Source: Oehlia diaphana
Lineage: Eukaryota > Glomeromycota > Glomeromycetes > Glomerales > Glomeraceae
Length of the DNA stretch: 64,000 nucleotides
Assembly: GCA_003833135.1 (NCBI GenBank)
Contig: QZLH01000221.1
Span: 60,215 to 124,214 of the forward strand
Reading direction: 5' to 3'
Part shown: one piece after another, positions 11,171 through 24,900 of the stretch
How the letters are laid out: each line of letters opens with the position of its first letter
How positions within the stretch are numbered: the first letter of the stretch is position 1
Translations under genes and position numbers: made by a program
Notes under the pieces: generated by a model
What the model saw: the letters and a program-made list of their open reading frames with translations, nothing else
Databases searched by the model: none
What the model was told of the DNA's origin: nothing

Positions 11171-11647
11171 TCACTTCTATAATAAAATTGGTAAAACGTT
11201 CAAACTGTATGTCAGTAATGATGACTTCAGTAAAAATGAAAGAGGTACAGAAATACATAATGATATAAATAAATGTGATTGTTATGTTAATATTAATCAT
11301 ATTTATTGTTTAGTAAAGTAGTGATGATGTTTATAATAGTATTTTTTTCTATTTGGTAATATTGTGAAACTTTTTTCACTTATGAAGTAAAAGGTTGTAT
11401 TGGGACTAATTAGGTAATGTTGCAGTCTGAAACTCATTTAATGATAAAATTCAAAAATCTGAAACTCAAAAACTTTATTTTTAATGAAAAAATTAGTAAA
11501 TCTGAAACTTTCTTAAATTATAATTAGTTTCAAAAAAGTATAAAACCAGTTTTGGCAATTAAGTTTATTATAAAAAATAATTTCAGATTAAAATTTTGAC
11601 TAAACTAAAATTTTGAAAAAATAGTTTCGGCAAGTATCTTTAGGATC

Positions 11648-11874
11648 AGGATCTTACTTATAAGATAAGTCACCTTCAGATCTAAGGTAAAAATCATATA
11701 TAAAGTTCTTTGCAAACTTTAGTTACTTTACTATAAAAGGAAATTTTATGTTATATTGTTATAATTTTTTTCCTTTTTAACTAATTAACTAATAGAATTT
11801 AAGAAAAAATAAGATAAAAATTATTAGTAAAAGCCAATTTTTTATGGTAACCTTTATTATAAGTAAGTGGTTCT
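11648..11874. mobile_element. Related inverted-repeat element, copy 2
   Basis: This copy shares most of its interior with copy 1: the AAGATAAGTCACCTT region, AAATTTTATGTTATATTGTT, and the ACTAATTAACTAATAG region, in the same order and of almost the same length. Ends are AGGATCTTACTTATAAGATA and, reversed, AGAACCACTTACTTATAATA. Flanking sequences match at only about half of eight positions, so the target duplication is decayed or the ends are slightly misplaced. Confidence 0.65.
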
Positions 11875-12345
11875 ATTGGGACTATATATCTTGATAGATA
11901 TAAAGAAGTTAAAGATAATCTGTTATGTAACTGAATATTTATTAGTGTAAAATTGAATTACATCTACCAGTTTTTGTAGGACCAGTTAATGGAGAATCAA
12001 ATATATATCATGTGTATAATATATTGTTATTGATATGATAAATAAGTCTAAATCACAAATACTATTAAAATAAATTTGAGATTTTTAAGAAAAATGTTAA
12101 TATTCTGGAAATGAAAATAGTAAGTTTTGCAATATCTATTACAAAACTTATTTTTATTTTTTTTTATTTTTAATAGGAACATTTAACTAATATTTTGAAT
12201 TAATTAGATTTATTATACTTTAATATAGCCAGATTATTATAATGTAATTTAATAATTTAATAAAATAATTTATTATTCAATAACATTTAACATTGACATT
12301 AATATAAATAATAAAATGCTATTATAATAAAAATAATATACATTA
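11875..12345. other. Gene-free A+T-rich stretch
   Basis: Only A/T-rich sequence without a sustained open frame, RNA gene or defined repeat. Confidence 0.55.
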
Positions 12346-12348
12346 TTA

Positions 12349-12515
12349 GGATACTATCAGATATTATCTAATATTTTAGAGGGAGGAAGAATAACTAAAG
12401 ATTTTAGGTTACATACAATACTATATAAGTAATTATATATATAATATATTTTATCTAGGAGAGAAGGGGTAAGCTTTTATATTAAAGTGATATTAGATAA
12501 TATCTGATAGTACCC
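12349..12515. mobile_element. 167-bp MITE with TTA target duplication
   Basis: Terminal inverted repeats of about 26 bp have one mismatch: left GGATACTATCAGATATTATC, right (reversed) GGGTACTATCAGATATTATC. TTA flanks both ends (12346-12348 and 12516-12518). GG(G)-starting ends plus a TTA duplication are the signature of PIF/Harbinger-type elements. The interior has no coding capacity. Confidence 0.85.
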
Positions 12516-12518
12516 TTA

Positions 12519-13929
12519 ATGGATATTAAAAATTTGGTGATGTATATCAAATGTTATAATATCAGTAATATATTGTAAGATCTGATGTTTAACATTTTTT
12601 TATGATATATATTAAATGGCTGATATATATTTGATGAACATTTTTTCTGTAACTTTCCAACCTATTTAATTCAGTTTAGGTTAGATTTATAATTCAGTTT
12701 CAGACTGGATCAGACTGAATATTTAATCTGGGTTGAAACATCAACTCAAATTGGATCAATCTGAATTTTCAGTCCAAATTGTCAGATTAGAACTGAGCTG
12801 ATTAGAGTTTTAGTTATTACTATAGAGGATTGTATGCATAAATTTATAATTTACTTTGAAAAATAAGAAGATTTTAACAATTTTATGGAAAGAAATTAAA
12901 GGCAAAAAGTTAGATTGGTATCACCACGTTTCTTTTTACTTTACCAGAAAATTTAAGAATAAATTAAAAAATCAATAAAAAAAACTTGCTTCTTTAAGTA
13001 AATGTATAATGTTTAAATAAAGAAAATATTAAAAATACTCAATTAAGAACTAATAAGAATTAAATAGAACTTTATAGAAAGATTATTTCCTTACTTTAAC
13101 AATATGCAAGGCATCTAATAAAATATCAAGTTTCTTAATTGTTTGGTGTATAAATAAATATATAAAAGGAAAGAAATAATATATGATTTTTAATTTGAAT
13201 TTTTATACAGTATATTATACTTATTAATAAATAATTGTTGCAACTGTATTACTAAACAACGGTTACAGGTGTCCTTACAGTGAGAGGTGTATCTACCAAA
13301 AAATTACTGGCATGTAATCAAAAAATCAGATTATTTCCAAAAATAAATGATAAAATTTACCGAAAAAATTTCTGTCCTTGTTTTTCAAATAAAATTTAGT
13401 AAAGTACTATGCAGTTTTTAAAATCAAATCCTTTTAACTATAATTAACTTGAAGAGAAGGCAAGCATTCCTATATAAACAATGATTTTAAAGTTTTAAAA
13501 AAAACCTAGTTATGATCGGTAAAATTGATCACGTGTCAATAATTTTTTGCTGGTGTTAACTCTAGTTTGTACGTTAATATCGTACAACCATAATATAGTT
13601 AATTTCTTTAGTGCTGCTGAACGTGGCTAAAGTTACACTAAGTTGCATTTCAGGTGGTCGCCTAATACATCATAATAATTAAATTTATGAGGCTTACTTT
13701 TATTCCCATTTTGACTAAATAAATCAAGTACAGATACAATAATTAATACAATTTTCAAAGCAGACATAACTATATAATGCAACATTTATAGTAAACATAT
13801 CAATACACGTAGAAAAAAGAATACATATTAGGTATTTCAAATAGAAGAATATGAATGGAAAATTATAAGAAAAAAAAACAAGAATAGTTTGAAGTTATTG
13901 GCGATAAAGTATTGGGATTCATTTATCCT
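12519..13929. other. Gene-free A+T-rich stretch upstream of the gene block
   Basis: Contains a low-complexity patch of CAGACTGGATCAGACTGAAT-type words (about 12660-12800) and a GATCACGTGTC site near 13530. I see no gene. Confidence 0.5.
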
Positions 13930-15515
13930 TCAAGAGCTTAATTGTTCCAATTGGGTGTCAACTTTAGCAATAACCTATGTAAAAACTTCACATTAGATAA
14001 TGATTAGGGTAATCACCAAAGGAAAAAATAAAGACATACTTGATGAATATCCGGCCGATCTTTGGGGTCTACCTTTAACATAAAACTGATCAAATCCTTA
14101 AACTCTGGAGAATATCTATATTAAATATAAATTAAGTACATTTAGTACATTTGAATTTTGGTTAATCATGTCACAAAAAAAAAATTGTTCGTTAATTACT
14201 TGTCTTGCTCAGTGGGGGGGAAACGAAATTGTGCGTTGAGGACAGCTAAAGCAATCGATCCACCTTGCTCATTAATATTGTTATCGAATGGTGATGATCC
14301 GTAAGCCATAGCATATAAAGTACATCCTAATGACTTTTTATGAAAAAAATGAGGTTAATTTAAATATGAGTAAAGACTGACTTTTTTACCAACTTACCCA
14401 AATATCAACTTTTTCATTAAGTTCAACATTAGTCTTTACATCAAACAACTCTGGTGCCCGATATGACATAGTGGAATGTTGACTTGCTAAGTCTTGTTGC
14501 ATTAAAGCTTCATTGCGAGTTTGAATCTTTATTCGTGCTCGAACCAAAGACCCAAAATCCATCAATATGGGTTGCGAATCAGCATCATCTGTTAGCAAAA
14601 TATTACTATGAAAAAAATTTTATTAAATTACTTGGAAAACAAATAAAACTAAATTGAAGATAATAAGTGCTTTTATTTACCCAGGTTTAATATCTCTATG
14701 TGCAAATGGTACAACACCATCCTCATTTTGTGAATTATTGGATTGTAACGATATTGAATTATTCATTTCATTTTCTATTCCATTTAAATTTGAATTCGTT
14801 ATTCCATTCTCTGATCGTAAAGGAACACTAGGAAATCTATAAGTATGAAGAGCTCTAACAGCATAGCAAATTCCTCTAAAAATTTTTAACATTTCTTTCT
14901 CACTAAAATATTTATTATTTTCCAAATTATTGTTGATGACATCTTGAAGTCCGCTCTATATCATCAACTTTAAAATATAAATATGTTGAATTCTAAATAC
15001 GAGAGTAATGAATAATGACTAACCTTATAATATGGTAAAAATATATAAACGATTTTACCACCGTTTTTATCTTGAACAACACAAGTATCCTAACACATAA
15101 GCTTATTAACCTAAAATTTCAATTTCTTAAATATTGATTGAATATGCAAACTTACAATGACTTTGATAATGTTCTCATGTGAAAATAATCTATACATATC
15201 CACCTCCTTCATAGCATCTTTCACGGAATCGGTACCAAATTGACAACGAATCTTTTTTAAGGCGTAATATCGACCAGTGCTGGTATCCTGTACCAGATGA
15301 ACATAGGAAAATCCTCTAAATAGTCACAGATTGATTTAACTTTTTATATCTAAGGATCAGAAGAAAACATAAATACTTTAAAATAATACTCACCCTTCAC
15401 CAAGTAATTTTATCACCTTGAAGGTTCGGCGATTTATGTGAAGCGTTGGATTCGGAAAACAACAAGAAGTAACGGCATATAGAGTGTCCCGCACTGAGCT
15501 CAATACTAAGGACAT
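13930..15515 (-). CDS. ENV7: Env7/STK16-type Ser/Thr protein kinase
   Basis: Eight exons (15515-15393, 15315-15156, 15089-15024, 14955-14681, 14605-14398, 14333-14200, 14115-14040, 13974-13930) give a protein of about 361 residues. The kinase domain runs from GEGGFSYVHL (glycine loop) through ALKKI (ATP lysine), AHRDIKPGN (catalytic loop), MDFGS (Mg-binding DFG) and SYRAPELF. The string LMDFGSL and the APELF segment mark the NAK-family STK16/Env7 branch. Cys18-Cys19 lie ahead of the domain, where Env7 homologues are palmitoylated for vacuolar membrane attachment. A Ser/Asn-rich insert of about 35 residues precedes the catalytic loop. Shares a divergent promoter of about 290 bp with CLF1. Inferred role: membrane traffic and vacuole morphology. 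Confidence 0.9.
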
Positions 15516-15692
15516 TTTGGTGTATTTGATATTTAATTAAACGATCTTGATGAGGACAAAAGTTTCTTTTGAGTAAATTTCAGATTTTCCCGTTGTAAAA
15601 TTTTTTGCTTGGGATATTATATCATTTTGCCAATTCAATAACAAAATTCTTTGTAATACGTTTGAATATATCGGATATATCGAAAAAAACAC

Positions 15693-15705
15693 TTATCATC
15701 ACGTG
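15693..15705. promoter_or_regulatory. E-box-containing 13-mer in bidirectional promoter
   Basis: TTATCATCACGTG, containing the palindromic E-box CACGTG (15700-15705), lies between the Env7-like kinase and CLF1. The identical 13-mer occurs at 36646-36658 between eIF3g and SRPK. CACGTG is a known target of basic helix-loop-helix factors such as Cbf1; function here is inferred. Confidence 0.4.
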
Positions 15706-15806
15706 CATGTCGATAGAAATGGTAATGTCTAATACTCTAAAAAAAAAAGATCTGTAAAAAAATAAAAATCGTTTGTAAAGAGAATTTATATCTATCGACT
15801 TTCAAA

Positions 15807-18688
15807 ATGGATCCATCACAAGTACCAAATCTTTATAAACAACAGCGAGGTCCTCCAAAGGTAAATTTTATATAATTAAATTGTTAAATGCTTTGTTTGA
15901 TTTAAATTTTTGTACTTCTATGTAGATCAAAAACAAAAATCCTGCGCCGATTCAAATTACAGCTGAACAAATTCTTCGTGAAGCCAAAGAGAGACAAGAA
16001 TCTGCGAAGAAAGCACCTCGTCAAAAGATTTCTGACTTAGAAGAATTGTCAGAATATCGTTTACGTAAAAGGAAAGAATTTGAAGATGCTATAAGAAGAA
16101 ATAGATTAAATATCGGAAGTTGGTTGAAATATGCAGCATGGGAAGAAAGTCAAAAAGAATTAAATAGGTTTCTTTATTAAAAGACTTAAACTTTTTATGT
16201 ATTCGAGATATTTAAAGTTTAAACTTCATGCAATCACTCTTCTTATAGAGCGCGTTCGATATATGAAAGGGCATTGGATGTAGATTCGCGCAACGTTACC
16301 CTTTTTATTAAATATACTGAAATGGAAATGAAGAATCGCAATATCAATCATGCTAGAAATTTGTTTGATCGCGCTGTTACTTTATTACCACGAGTGGATC
16401 AATTTTGGTGAGTTCTTTAATATTTAAATATGGGATTATCAAATAGTTTAAGTTGACTTATTAATTAATATTATCAAAGGTACAAATATACTTATATGGA
16501 AGAAATGTTGGGAAATGTTGCAGGAGCACGTCAAATATTTGAACGTTGGATGCAGTGGGAACCGGATGAATCAGCATGGAATGCTTATATAAAAATGGAA
16601 AAAAGATACAAAGAAATTGATAGAGCAAGAGCAATTTATGAGAGGTTCGTTAATGTACATCCAGAACCAAAGAATTGGCTGAAATGGGTTAAATTTGAAG
16701 AGGAGCAGAATAATTTGGGTGAATATCTCTTTTTTTATCCTATAGTAATTAAAAAAATAATTTACCTAATAAGTACCTATTATTTTATGCATAGAGAAGT
16801 GTCGAGAGATTCTTAGTCAAGCCATTGAAGTACTAGGTGAAGATCATATGGACCAAAAGATATTCATAGCATTTGCAAAATTTGAAACTAGGTTGAAAGA
16901 GGTGCGTAGTTGTAGTTGCATATAGTCGCAGTAAATTGGTATTCTTTTTTCTTTTGATTTACAAATTTTTATTACAATTTTAGTTTGAAAGAGCACGTAT
17001 TATTTATAAATATGCGTTGGACAAGCTACCTAGATCCAAATCTGAATCACTATATAACGCGTACACTCAATTTGAAAAACAACATGGTGACAAAGATGAA
17101 ATTGAAGACGTGGTAGTTGGAAAGCGAAGGTTGCAATATGACGAGGTAGAGATTAAACAACCTTAACTATTAGAAAGATAACATTAAACTTATATTATAT
17201 TTTTTTTTTGTTAAGGAATTAGCAGCAAACCCAAAGAATTATGACATTTGGTTTGATTACGCGAGATTAGAGGAAAATGCGAGCGATATTGAAAAAGTTC
17301 GTGAAATTTACGAACGTGCCATTGCACAAGTACCTCCGACACAAGAGAAACGATTCTGGAGGCGATATATATATTTATGGATAAATTATGCGTTATACGA
17401 AGAGCTTGAAACCAAAGTAATTATGGATTGGATTTCGAGAAATAATGTTTACCGTTTTTATATATTGTTATAGTAATAATATGCTTTTGATCGGTTAAAC
17501 CAGGATTATGATAGGACGCGTCAAATTTATCAAGAATGTTTGAAGATAATACCTCACAAGAAATTTACATTTGCAAAGATATGGTTACTATATGCACAAT
17601 TTGAAATACGGCGTTTGGACTTGCAAGCGGCAAGAAAGAGTTTGGGAATGGCAATAGGTATTTATTTTATTATTTTTTAAAATTATATTATTATTTATAT
17701 AGTACTTATCATTGATATTCATAAATTTAATTCCAAACAGGGATGTGTCCAAAAGATAGATTGTTTAAAGGATATATTGAAATCGAATTGCAGGTAAATA
17801 TTGTGTATATTACTAATTTAATAGTAATAGATATTAATAGAAGTCAATTTTATGTTAAAAGCTACGAGAATTCGATCGTTGTCGTACTCTATATACTAAA
17901 TATTTGGAACATAATCCATCCAATTGTTATGCATGGATTAAGTTCGCGGAGCTAGAAAGAATGTTAGGTGACTATGACAGATGTCGGGCAATATTCGAAT
18001 TGGCTGTAGAACAGCCCACTTTAGATATGCCAGAGTTATTATGGAAAGCGTATATTGATTTTGAATTTACAGAAGAGGAATTCGAAAAGACGCGTCTTTT
18101 GTATCAACGTTTATTGGAAAAGACTGGTCATGTTAAAGTTTGGATCAGTTTTGCGCAATTTGAACTAAATGCTGATGAAGGAGACAAGCAAGGTGCATTA
18201 GAAAGAGCGCGCAAAGTATTTGAGAATGCTTATCAAAGCATGAAAGAAAAAGAATTGAAAGAGGAGGTACTCGATCTCTTAAATGATAAATTTTATGTTT
18301 ATTTTTCGCTTTCTATATGATATTTTAATAACTCTTACTTATTCAATAGCGCGTTTTACTTCTTGAATCATGGAAAGAATTTGAAACAAACCATGGCAAT
18401 CAAGAGACACTTTCTACCGTTGAAGCTAAAATGCCTAAAGTCGTTAAGAAACGACGTAAACTTGAGGAAACTGAGGGACAGACAGGTGTTGCTTGGGAAG
18501 AATATTTTGATTACATATTTCCTGACGATCAAACTCAACAACCTAATTTCAAATTATTGGCAATGGCGCATGCTTGGAGGCAACAGGTTTGTATAACTTT
18601 TTCTACAAGAAGTAATTATTTGGTTTTAATTCTTTTTCATTTATTATAGCAACAACAGCAACAGCAAAATCAAGAGATTCAAGAGTAG
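15807..18688 (+). CDS. CLF1: Pre-mRNA-splicing factor Clf1/Syf3 (Crooked neck)
   Basis: Twelve exons (15807-15860, 15926-16167, 16249-16407, 16480-16718, 16795-16901, 16984-17145, 17216-17416, 17504-17657, 17741-17793, 17862-18266, 18350-18586, 18650-18688) join without frame breaks into 683 residues, matching the usual length of Crooked-neck proteins. Half-a-TPR (HAT) repeats run through the whole protein, recognisable from repeated W..Y..(M/F)E and A(R)..(Y/F)ER words ([28 protein letters not shown]). The conserved N-terminal [19 protein letters not shown] segment is present. Known role: scaffold of the Prp19 complex (NTC) in spliceosome activation in the nucleus. The last exon encodes a short Gln-rich tail. 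Confidence 0.96.
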
Positions 18689-18937
18689 CAACAAGCACAA
18701 ATTTCTATATTTAATATATCGATATTATAATAATTCATAAGGCACAATAAATAGATAGTTATTGATCAAATCAGTATTGATTAATTAATTAATTAAATTT
18801 ATAAAACAAATATTATATATGTGTTAATTAATATATCTATATGCATACATATATGTATATAATAAAATAAATAATGTATTATTAACTTTCATCGACTCGA
18901 AAAATTCAATATTATTTTTAACCTAATCAATCGTTTT

Positions 18938-21900
18938 TTATTGCGTCGTACTTCTATTACGATTAAAAGACCATCCTTTTTTAATGGTCATCTTTCTATC
19001 ACCAAATACAATTGATCCTTTACGTGTTGTTTGTCGTTTTTCAATAACTGGTATTTCCGTAATTGTATCACCATTAGGACTATTTGGAGGAATATTCCCA
19101 CTACTACCTTCCGAAGATTCAGATATCCGTTTAGTATATATAGAATTATGTGATATATTGCCTTGCGTACTGATAGAGTTACGTGAGGAATTGAAAGTTG
19201 CTGCTGCTACTCGTGTTATGATTGATGAATTTGAGTTTGTAGGTGATATGGGTGATGTCTGTTCAGTGTTTGTAGACGAATTCGTATACAAAGAAGTGAC
19301 GCGGAACGGTTTGTTGGTATTTAGTGGAGGTAGGAAAGATGGAGACGGTGATATCACGGTAGATACAATTCGATTAGGTGGTGGTGTCATTACCTTTGGT
19401 TCGGCAATTGGTTCCATATTTCTGCTCTCTGCTAATCGATTTATTTCTTCTGCGAAGTTTTTCAGAAAAACTGAAAAAAAACATATATATTTTTAATTAT
19501 TCATATAATTCAGAATAATACTAAACGATATTTTTTAATTAACATACATTTAACTAAAGTATCATGCAAAGGTCGCATGTCTGTAGACACAAGACGGTCA
19601 TGTATTTCCAAGCATCTATCAACAATATCAACCTAATTTTTTTTTTTTGGAAAAAATAATTTTTTAATTTTTTAAATAATAAAATCAAAAAAGTCACATT
19701 TAATAAGATATTGACCTGTTCGTCGATAGCTTTTTTTAGTTGATTTACAAATATTTCTTTATCCGGATTAGATGCTAAAAAGTCATCACCAAAAAAGGCT
19801 TTTTTGTACATGGGAACACCACCGTTAACAGGTGCGTCTACTGCTCCATTTAATGACATGGATAAGGGATTCGTATTAACTTTACCAACTGCCTTGGATG
19901 ATGTAAGATAAGCATTGTATTTGGCTTCTAAAATTTTCAATTCGCGATTCTTAGCATTCATAGCTAACACTGCATTTTCAATTGGCGAAACTTCAGAAAC
20001 AGTAACTTGAATTATTTCAGAACGACGAAGCACAGTTGGAAAATGATCTTCTGAGACCATTATGGTTTTTTCAGTCCATAAATCCAAAAACTCATTTGAT
20101 GATTTTACTCCATCAGGATTTTTATTTACGGGTCTTGAAAAACTAAATGTATTTACCGAATTGTGCTCATAATATGCTCTAATAGATGAAGGAACATCTC
20201 CTTTGAAAACAGAATGATTACTGTTAGGTTCAGGCATAACAGCAGTAACTTGTAAAAATTGACCATCTCCATAAAGAATTTCATCAGAAGGAGTACTATT
20301 TGACTTCAGTAATACTGCTTGGGGATGCTTATTTTGCATACGTTCACAAAAAGCTCCAATCTTTTCCCATTCATAACCACGATAAATAAATTGCCGATTT
20401 TGTAAACTTGCGGGGAATCCTCTACCATAAAAACCTACACGGAAGTATTCACTGAAATATCGTTCTTTCTTAATTACATTTTCATGTAATACGGCTTGTT
20501 GCTTCAATATGTTACTGAGACGTTGATAATCATAAGTTGTGTATTCAAAATGATGAGCCAACTCCTTACATATCTCAATCCCACATTCCCATGCTTTACC
20601 CTTTACAAAATAGTCTAATATTTGTATATATAACCGTTCCTTTCTATCAAAAGGTGATTGTTTTGGAAAATCCATTTCAGGTAATGCTTCAACTTCTGAA
20701 TTTGGGTCCCAATCATATAAATCTGAATGTAACTTAAGAGTCAAAGCAGCTTCTACAAAGTTATGACTATGAACTTGCATCTGAACAAGTTGATGTACAT
20801 ATTTAATGTAAATTTGTTCTCTATCAATAGATTTTATAAATTTCATCAATTTCAATGTACACATTATACGATCATCCTGAAACTCTTGTCCCTCCGGTAA
20901 CTCGCGAACACCTAATAATAGTTCCAAAAATTCGCTAAGAGAGTCTAAAAACTTCATTACTGTTTCACGTAAAGTTTCTTCAACTGCAGCATTTTCAAAA
21001 AGTCTACGTAATTGGACTATGAAATATGCTCGTGATATTTCATCTCCTTTATTCTCAGACATAAACAATTTATCTAAAGTATCAATAATATCCGATTCCA
21101 TTTGTTTAAAATCTTCATCCATTGTATATTGAGTAACAATCATACCGAATAATACATTTATAGCAGCAGAACGTAATTCATCATGATGAGATAAACATAA
21201 TTCTAAAATTGGTCCCAATAAAGTATTAATGAAACGAACTTGATATCCGCCTAATTTGCCATCTTTGCCATGTTCCCATCCTATAGCATCCCATAAAGTA
21301 GATAATAATTTTGCAGCTCTTCCTCTAAGATCTCCAGCTAAACGCCATATTGCACGACGTTTCTGAGGAGTAAAATTTTCGATTACTAAATGTTTACTTG
21401 TCAATAAAGATAATAGGCAGTTAAAATATTCTCTCCACAATTGTTCATTGAATGTATCTGGAATTTCTTTATCCGGGATATAATTTTTTTCCATTAAAGA
21501 TGAAATAGGCTCAAGGAATTTCAGAAATACTTTATGAGCCATTATATTCATGTTTAACCATGACTCCGGGAAAGCTTCATTTAAAAGTATAGATCGCGAA
21601 ACTTGAAATAATAAAATCAAAAATTCTGCTGTTGCTTCATGTCCTTCCCTATAATAAGTAGATAAAAAATGTTCCTTCATATGTTCCTGAGTTAATAAAA
21701 ACATTATTTGTAGTATGACAGCAGCTATTTCACCTAATCCTGATGAAAATGAATTCTGTAATGGAGAGAGTAAAAATTCTTTTGAACTTCTATATGAACC
21801 CGTTGTCGATGTCGGTGCAGTAACACCAGACAGCGAGTACGGCCAAGAAAATATTGCTGAAGATAATACGGCCCCACTAGACGCTGTTCGCTCTCGTTGA

Positions 21901-24900
21901 GGATGTATTTCATCAGCTGTAATGTGCAACTCTCGATATGACTCACATAATTTCATCATAAGTGGTAGAATAACCTTAACATTTTCAATTTCACTCTCTT
22001 TAGTTTCTTCATCAGTCGCTCTTTCAATTGAGTATTGTAAACTTTCTAACATAACAGCAATAATGGTCACGCATAATCGAATACCGTCTTGCCATTGCAT
22101 CCTTACAGAGTCATTATCACCATTTTGTTTGCTAGTTCTTTCCCATTTACCCATATGATCTATAACCCATTCAGATACTCCTCGTAAAAGAGTTGCGCGA
22201 GATTCCGCATTTTCAAATAAAGGTCCACGACAAAATTGAAGTATAACTATTAATTTATATGCTAATAATTTACCCTTTGGTAATCTGACGGATTCCGTGA
22301 AACGGATTGCAATTTGTACAAGATCACCGGGAGTAAAGCATTTTCCAAGATCTATAAAAATAGAAGCGAAATGTTGTAATGCTAATGTTTGTGTCCCAAT
22401 TATAGACTGAGGTGTTGTTATAGACATTAGCTTATCAATACTTTTAAATAAGGAAAATAGTTCTTCTTTGAATTGTTCTTCAACATAATTACCAGACAAT
22501 CCCATATTGGATTCTTTTGTTCGCTGAAGTTCGCGAGATCGCATTATTATCTTAAAAATATATTGCCAAACTTTTATAGCTGAGCGCAAACTTTGAGCAT
22601 TATCTGGGCTTGTCGGATTACATACAAGTCGATTCATTGAACGTATTAAATGAGAAGACGCGGCTGCACACGAAAAATGTTTTTCAATATATACATCAAG
22701 TACTGGCCTAAAATTCATGAATCGCCTATCAGACACTATTCCAAGGATTATAACAAGGGCATTGAATATTAAATCATCAAGCTCTCCTTGTTGATTTCTT
22801 GTTGATACGAGTATACCAAAAAGTGCATCAAAGATATCTTGGAGAAATTTGACTATTTCTACTTCACTCACAAAGGTAAATTTCTTCAAAACCGGCATTA
22901 TCTCGTTTACATCTGACATAAGCTGCTTTTCCCAATTTAATAATTTAAGGAGGATTTCATTTTGAGTGTACTTTGTCGAACATAAAAATGTCCAGATTAT
23001 TACAGTATCTTTAGAAGAAGGAACCATTTTATTTGAAGAATGTGAATTTACGGAAGAATGTGTTGAGGCTGTATCAGAAACTGTAGCAGTGGGAGACCAT
23101 GGTGCTTTGAGGTAAATAGAAGGATTCGTCCATTGCTTATCATATTTATATAAAACAAGTGAATGTTTACCATCACTTATAAATGCCCTATTTTCGGAAA
23201 ATAAGGGCATATAGGCAAACGCGAAAATTTTATCCTCTTTTTTATCCTTAGTAGAACGGTGCCGAAAGGTAAGAAATACGTGAGCCTGTTCAAATAATTC
23301 TACCGGGATATTTAATTTAATCAATTCACCCCATATAGGATTATTTGAATGATAAAAAACCAGGGATTCAAATTGTGAAACTTTAGGTTCACCAGCTCCT
23401 TGTGATATCACATTTTCTAAGGTTTCTCCTGTGTTTAACTTCACTTCAGCTGTCACTTGAACATTTTTAGCCGTTGTAGTGCGACCTTGCGTAAAATCTC
23501 CTGATATAAGTTTAAGATAAATTTCATTTCTTGTATCCCCAGGAAATACAACATCAGCAAATCCAAGGCGAGATGTGATTGGAATATCTTGGAGTAGCGC
23601 AGGATTTTCTTTAATAATAGTTGTGGTCTCGCCATAATATGGTCTAAGTGAGACACTAACCATTTCAGCACGTGGAGATTTTTCATACTCCTTAATGTGA
23701 TTATGTATAATATCTTCGTGTAGGGTAGCAAATGTTGACTCTTGAATGGGTACATATATGGGCATCACATGCTCACTGAGAGTTTCCTTCTCTTTACCTT
23801 GAAGAAGATGAGTTATTTCGAGAACAGCACAGCCAAACGGCCTACGGAAAGTTTGTGGCGTTATTCTTCCATTAGATTGTGATAATTGATCAACTTGATC
23901 CATATCTTTTGATGATTTTGAAAATAATGAAGTCATTGAACCACCTTCTTTTGTAACTTCCTTATCCTTATCGGCTAATTTCATACTTCCTGTACGTACA
24001 ATTCTGCATACAAGATAAATTTGTTCCTGGATGTCATGAGGTGAAAGATCAGTAAAAATTGTCCGAATTTTTCCAATTTTGCTTTCATCTTTTGGAACAC
24101 CATTATGGTTCAATATAATAAAATATTCCTCAGTAATAAATTTTGAGTCCGCTTTTGTATATAATGAAAAATAAAGTTCGGTATATTCCCCGGGAGCTGA
24201 AATGGAAGCAACCCAAGCTTTTAGATCTAAAAAGACATGATAAAATTTCGGTGCATGGCTACTATTGTCAGTGGTTGCTGAACCTGAATTTTGTGAATGG
24301 AAGTAACTACTACCGGAAGGTGCTAATGAAGAAGGACTTATAGGACTCATAAGAATTGAGTCAGACTTTGATTTATCTACATTTAAAAGTGACAATTGAG
24401 ACTGCAATTGGTAAAGTCGAATAGCAGATATATTGGTCTCATCTGCTAAAAAACCTCTTTCGGGATTTCGTACGATAATATCCAAATCCTGGATTAAATT
24501 TCCGGAAACTAACTTATTAATAAGCTCTTTACGTAATTTGCTTAATTCATCTTGAGATAAGGTTTGGGCTAATAGTTGTCGACGTCCTTGTAATAAATTA
24601 TTTATTTGATCCTTGACTGTTGTGAACATGTCATATTTTCGCTCTTCCAGATATTTCGGTAAAAGACTACTCCATTCTCTTACTGTGCTAGCAATCTCAT
24701 CCACCAATGGTTCAGTTTTACCACTAATTGTATCATCGCCGCATTTAAGAGACGGTAAAGGAGGTGGAGGACGATTACTTCGTTCACCTCTCGGAGAAAA
24801 GGGAGCAGAATCGCTATTATGTGTATCATATACTTGTAATTCCAAGTCTTCTAAATATTCTTTTATATAAACATGATTCATTGGAAAAATTCCGACATAA

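Noticed and set aside
11648..11874. Solo LTR interpretation of the paired repeat at 10590 and 11648
   Set aside because: Ends are inverted relative to each other within each copy and lack TG...CA, and the first copy has an 8-bp duplication. A MITE fits better than an LTR.
21715..24343. Several open frames on both strands inside the DOCK exon
   Set aside because: They are shadows of a 5.5-kb coding exon in other frames.
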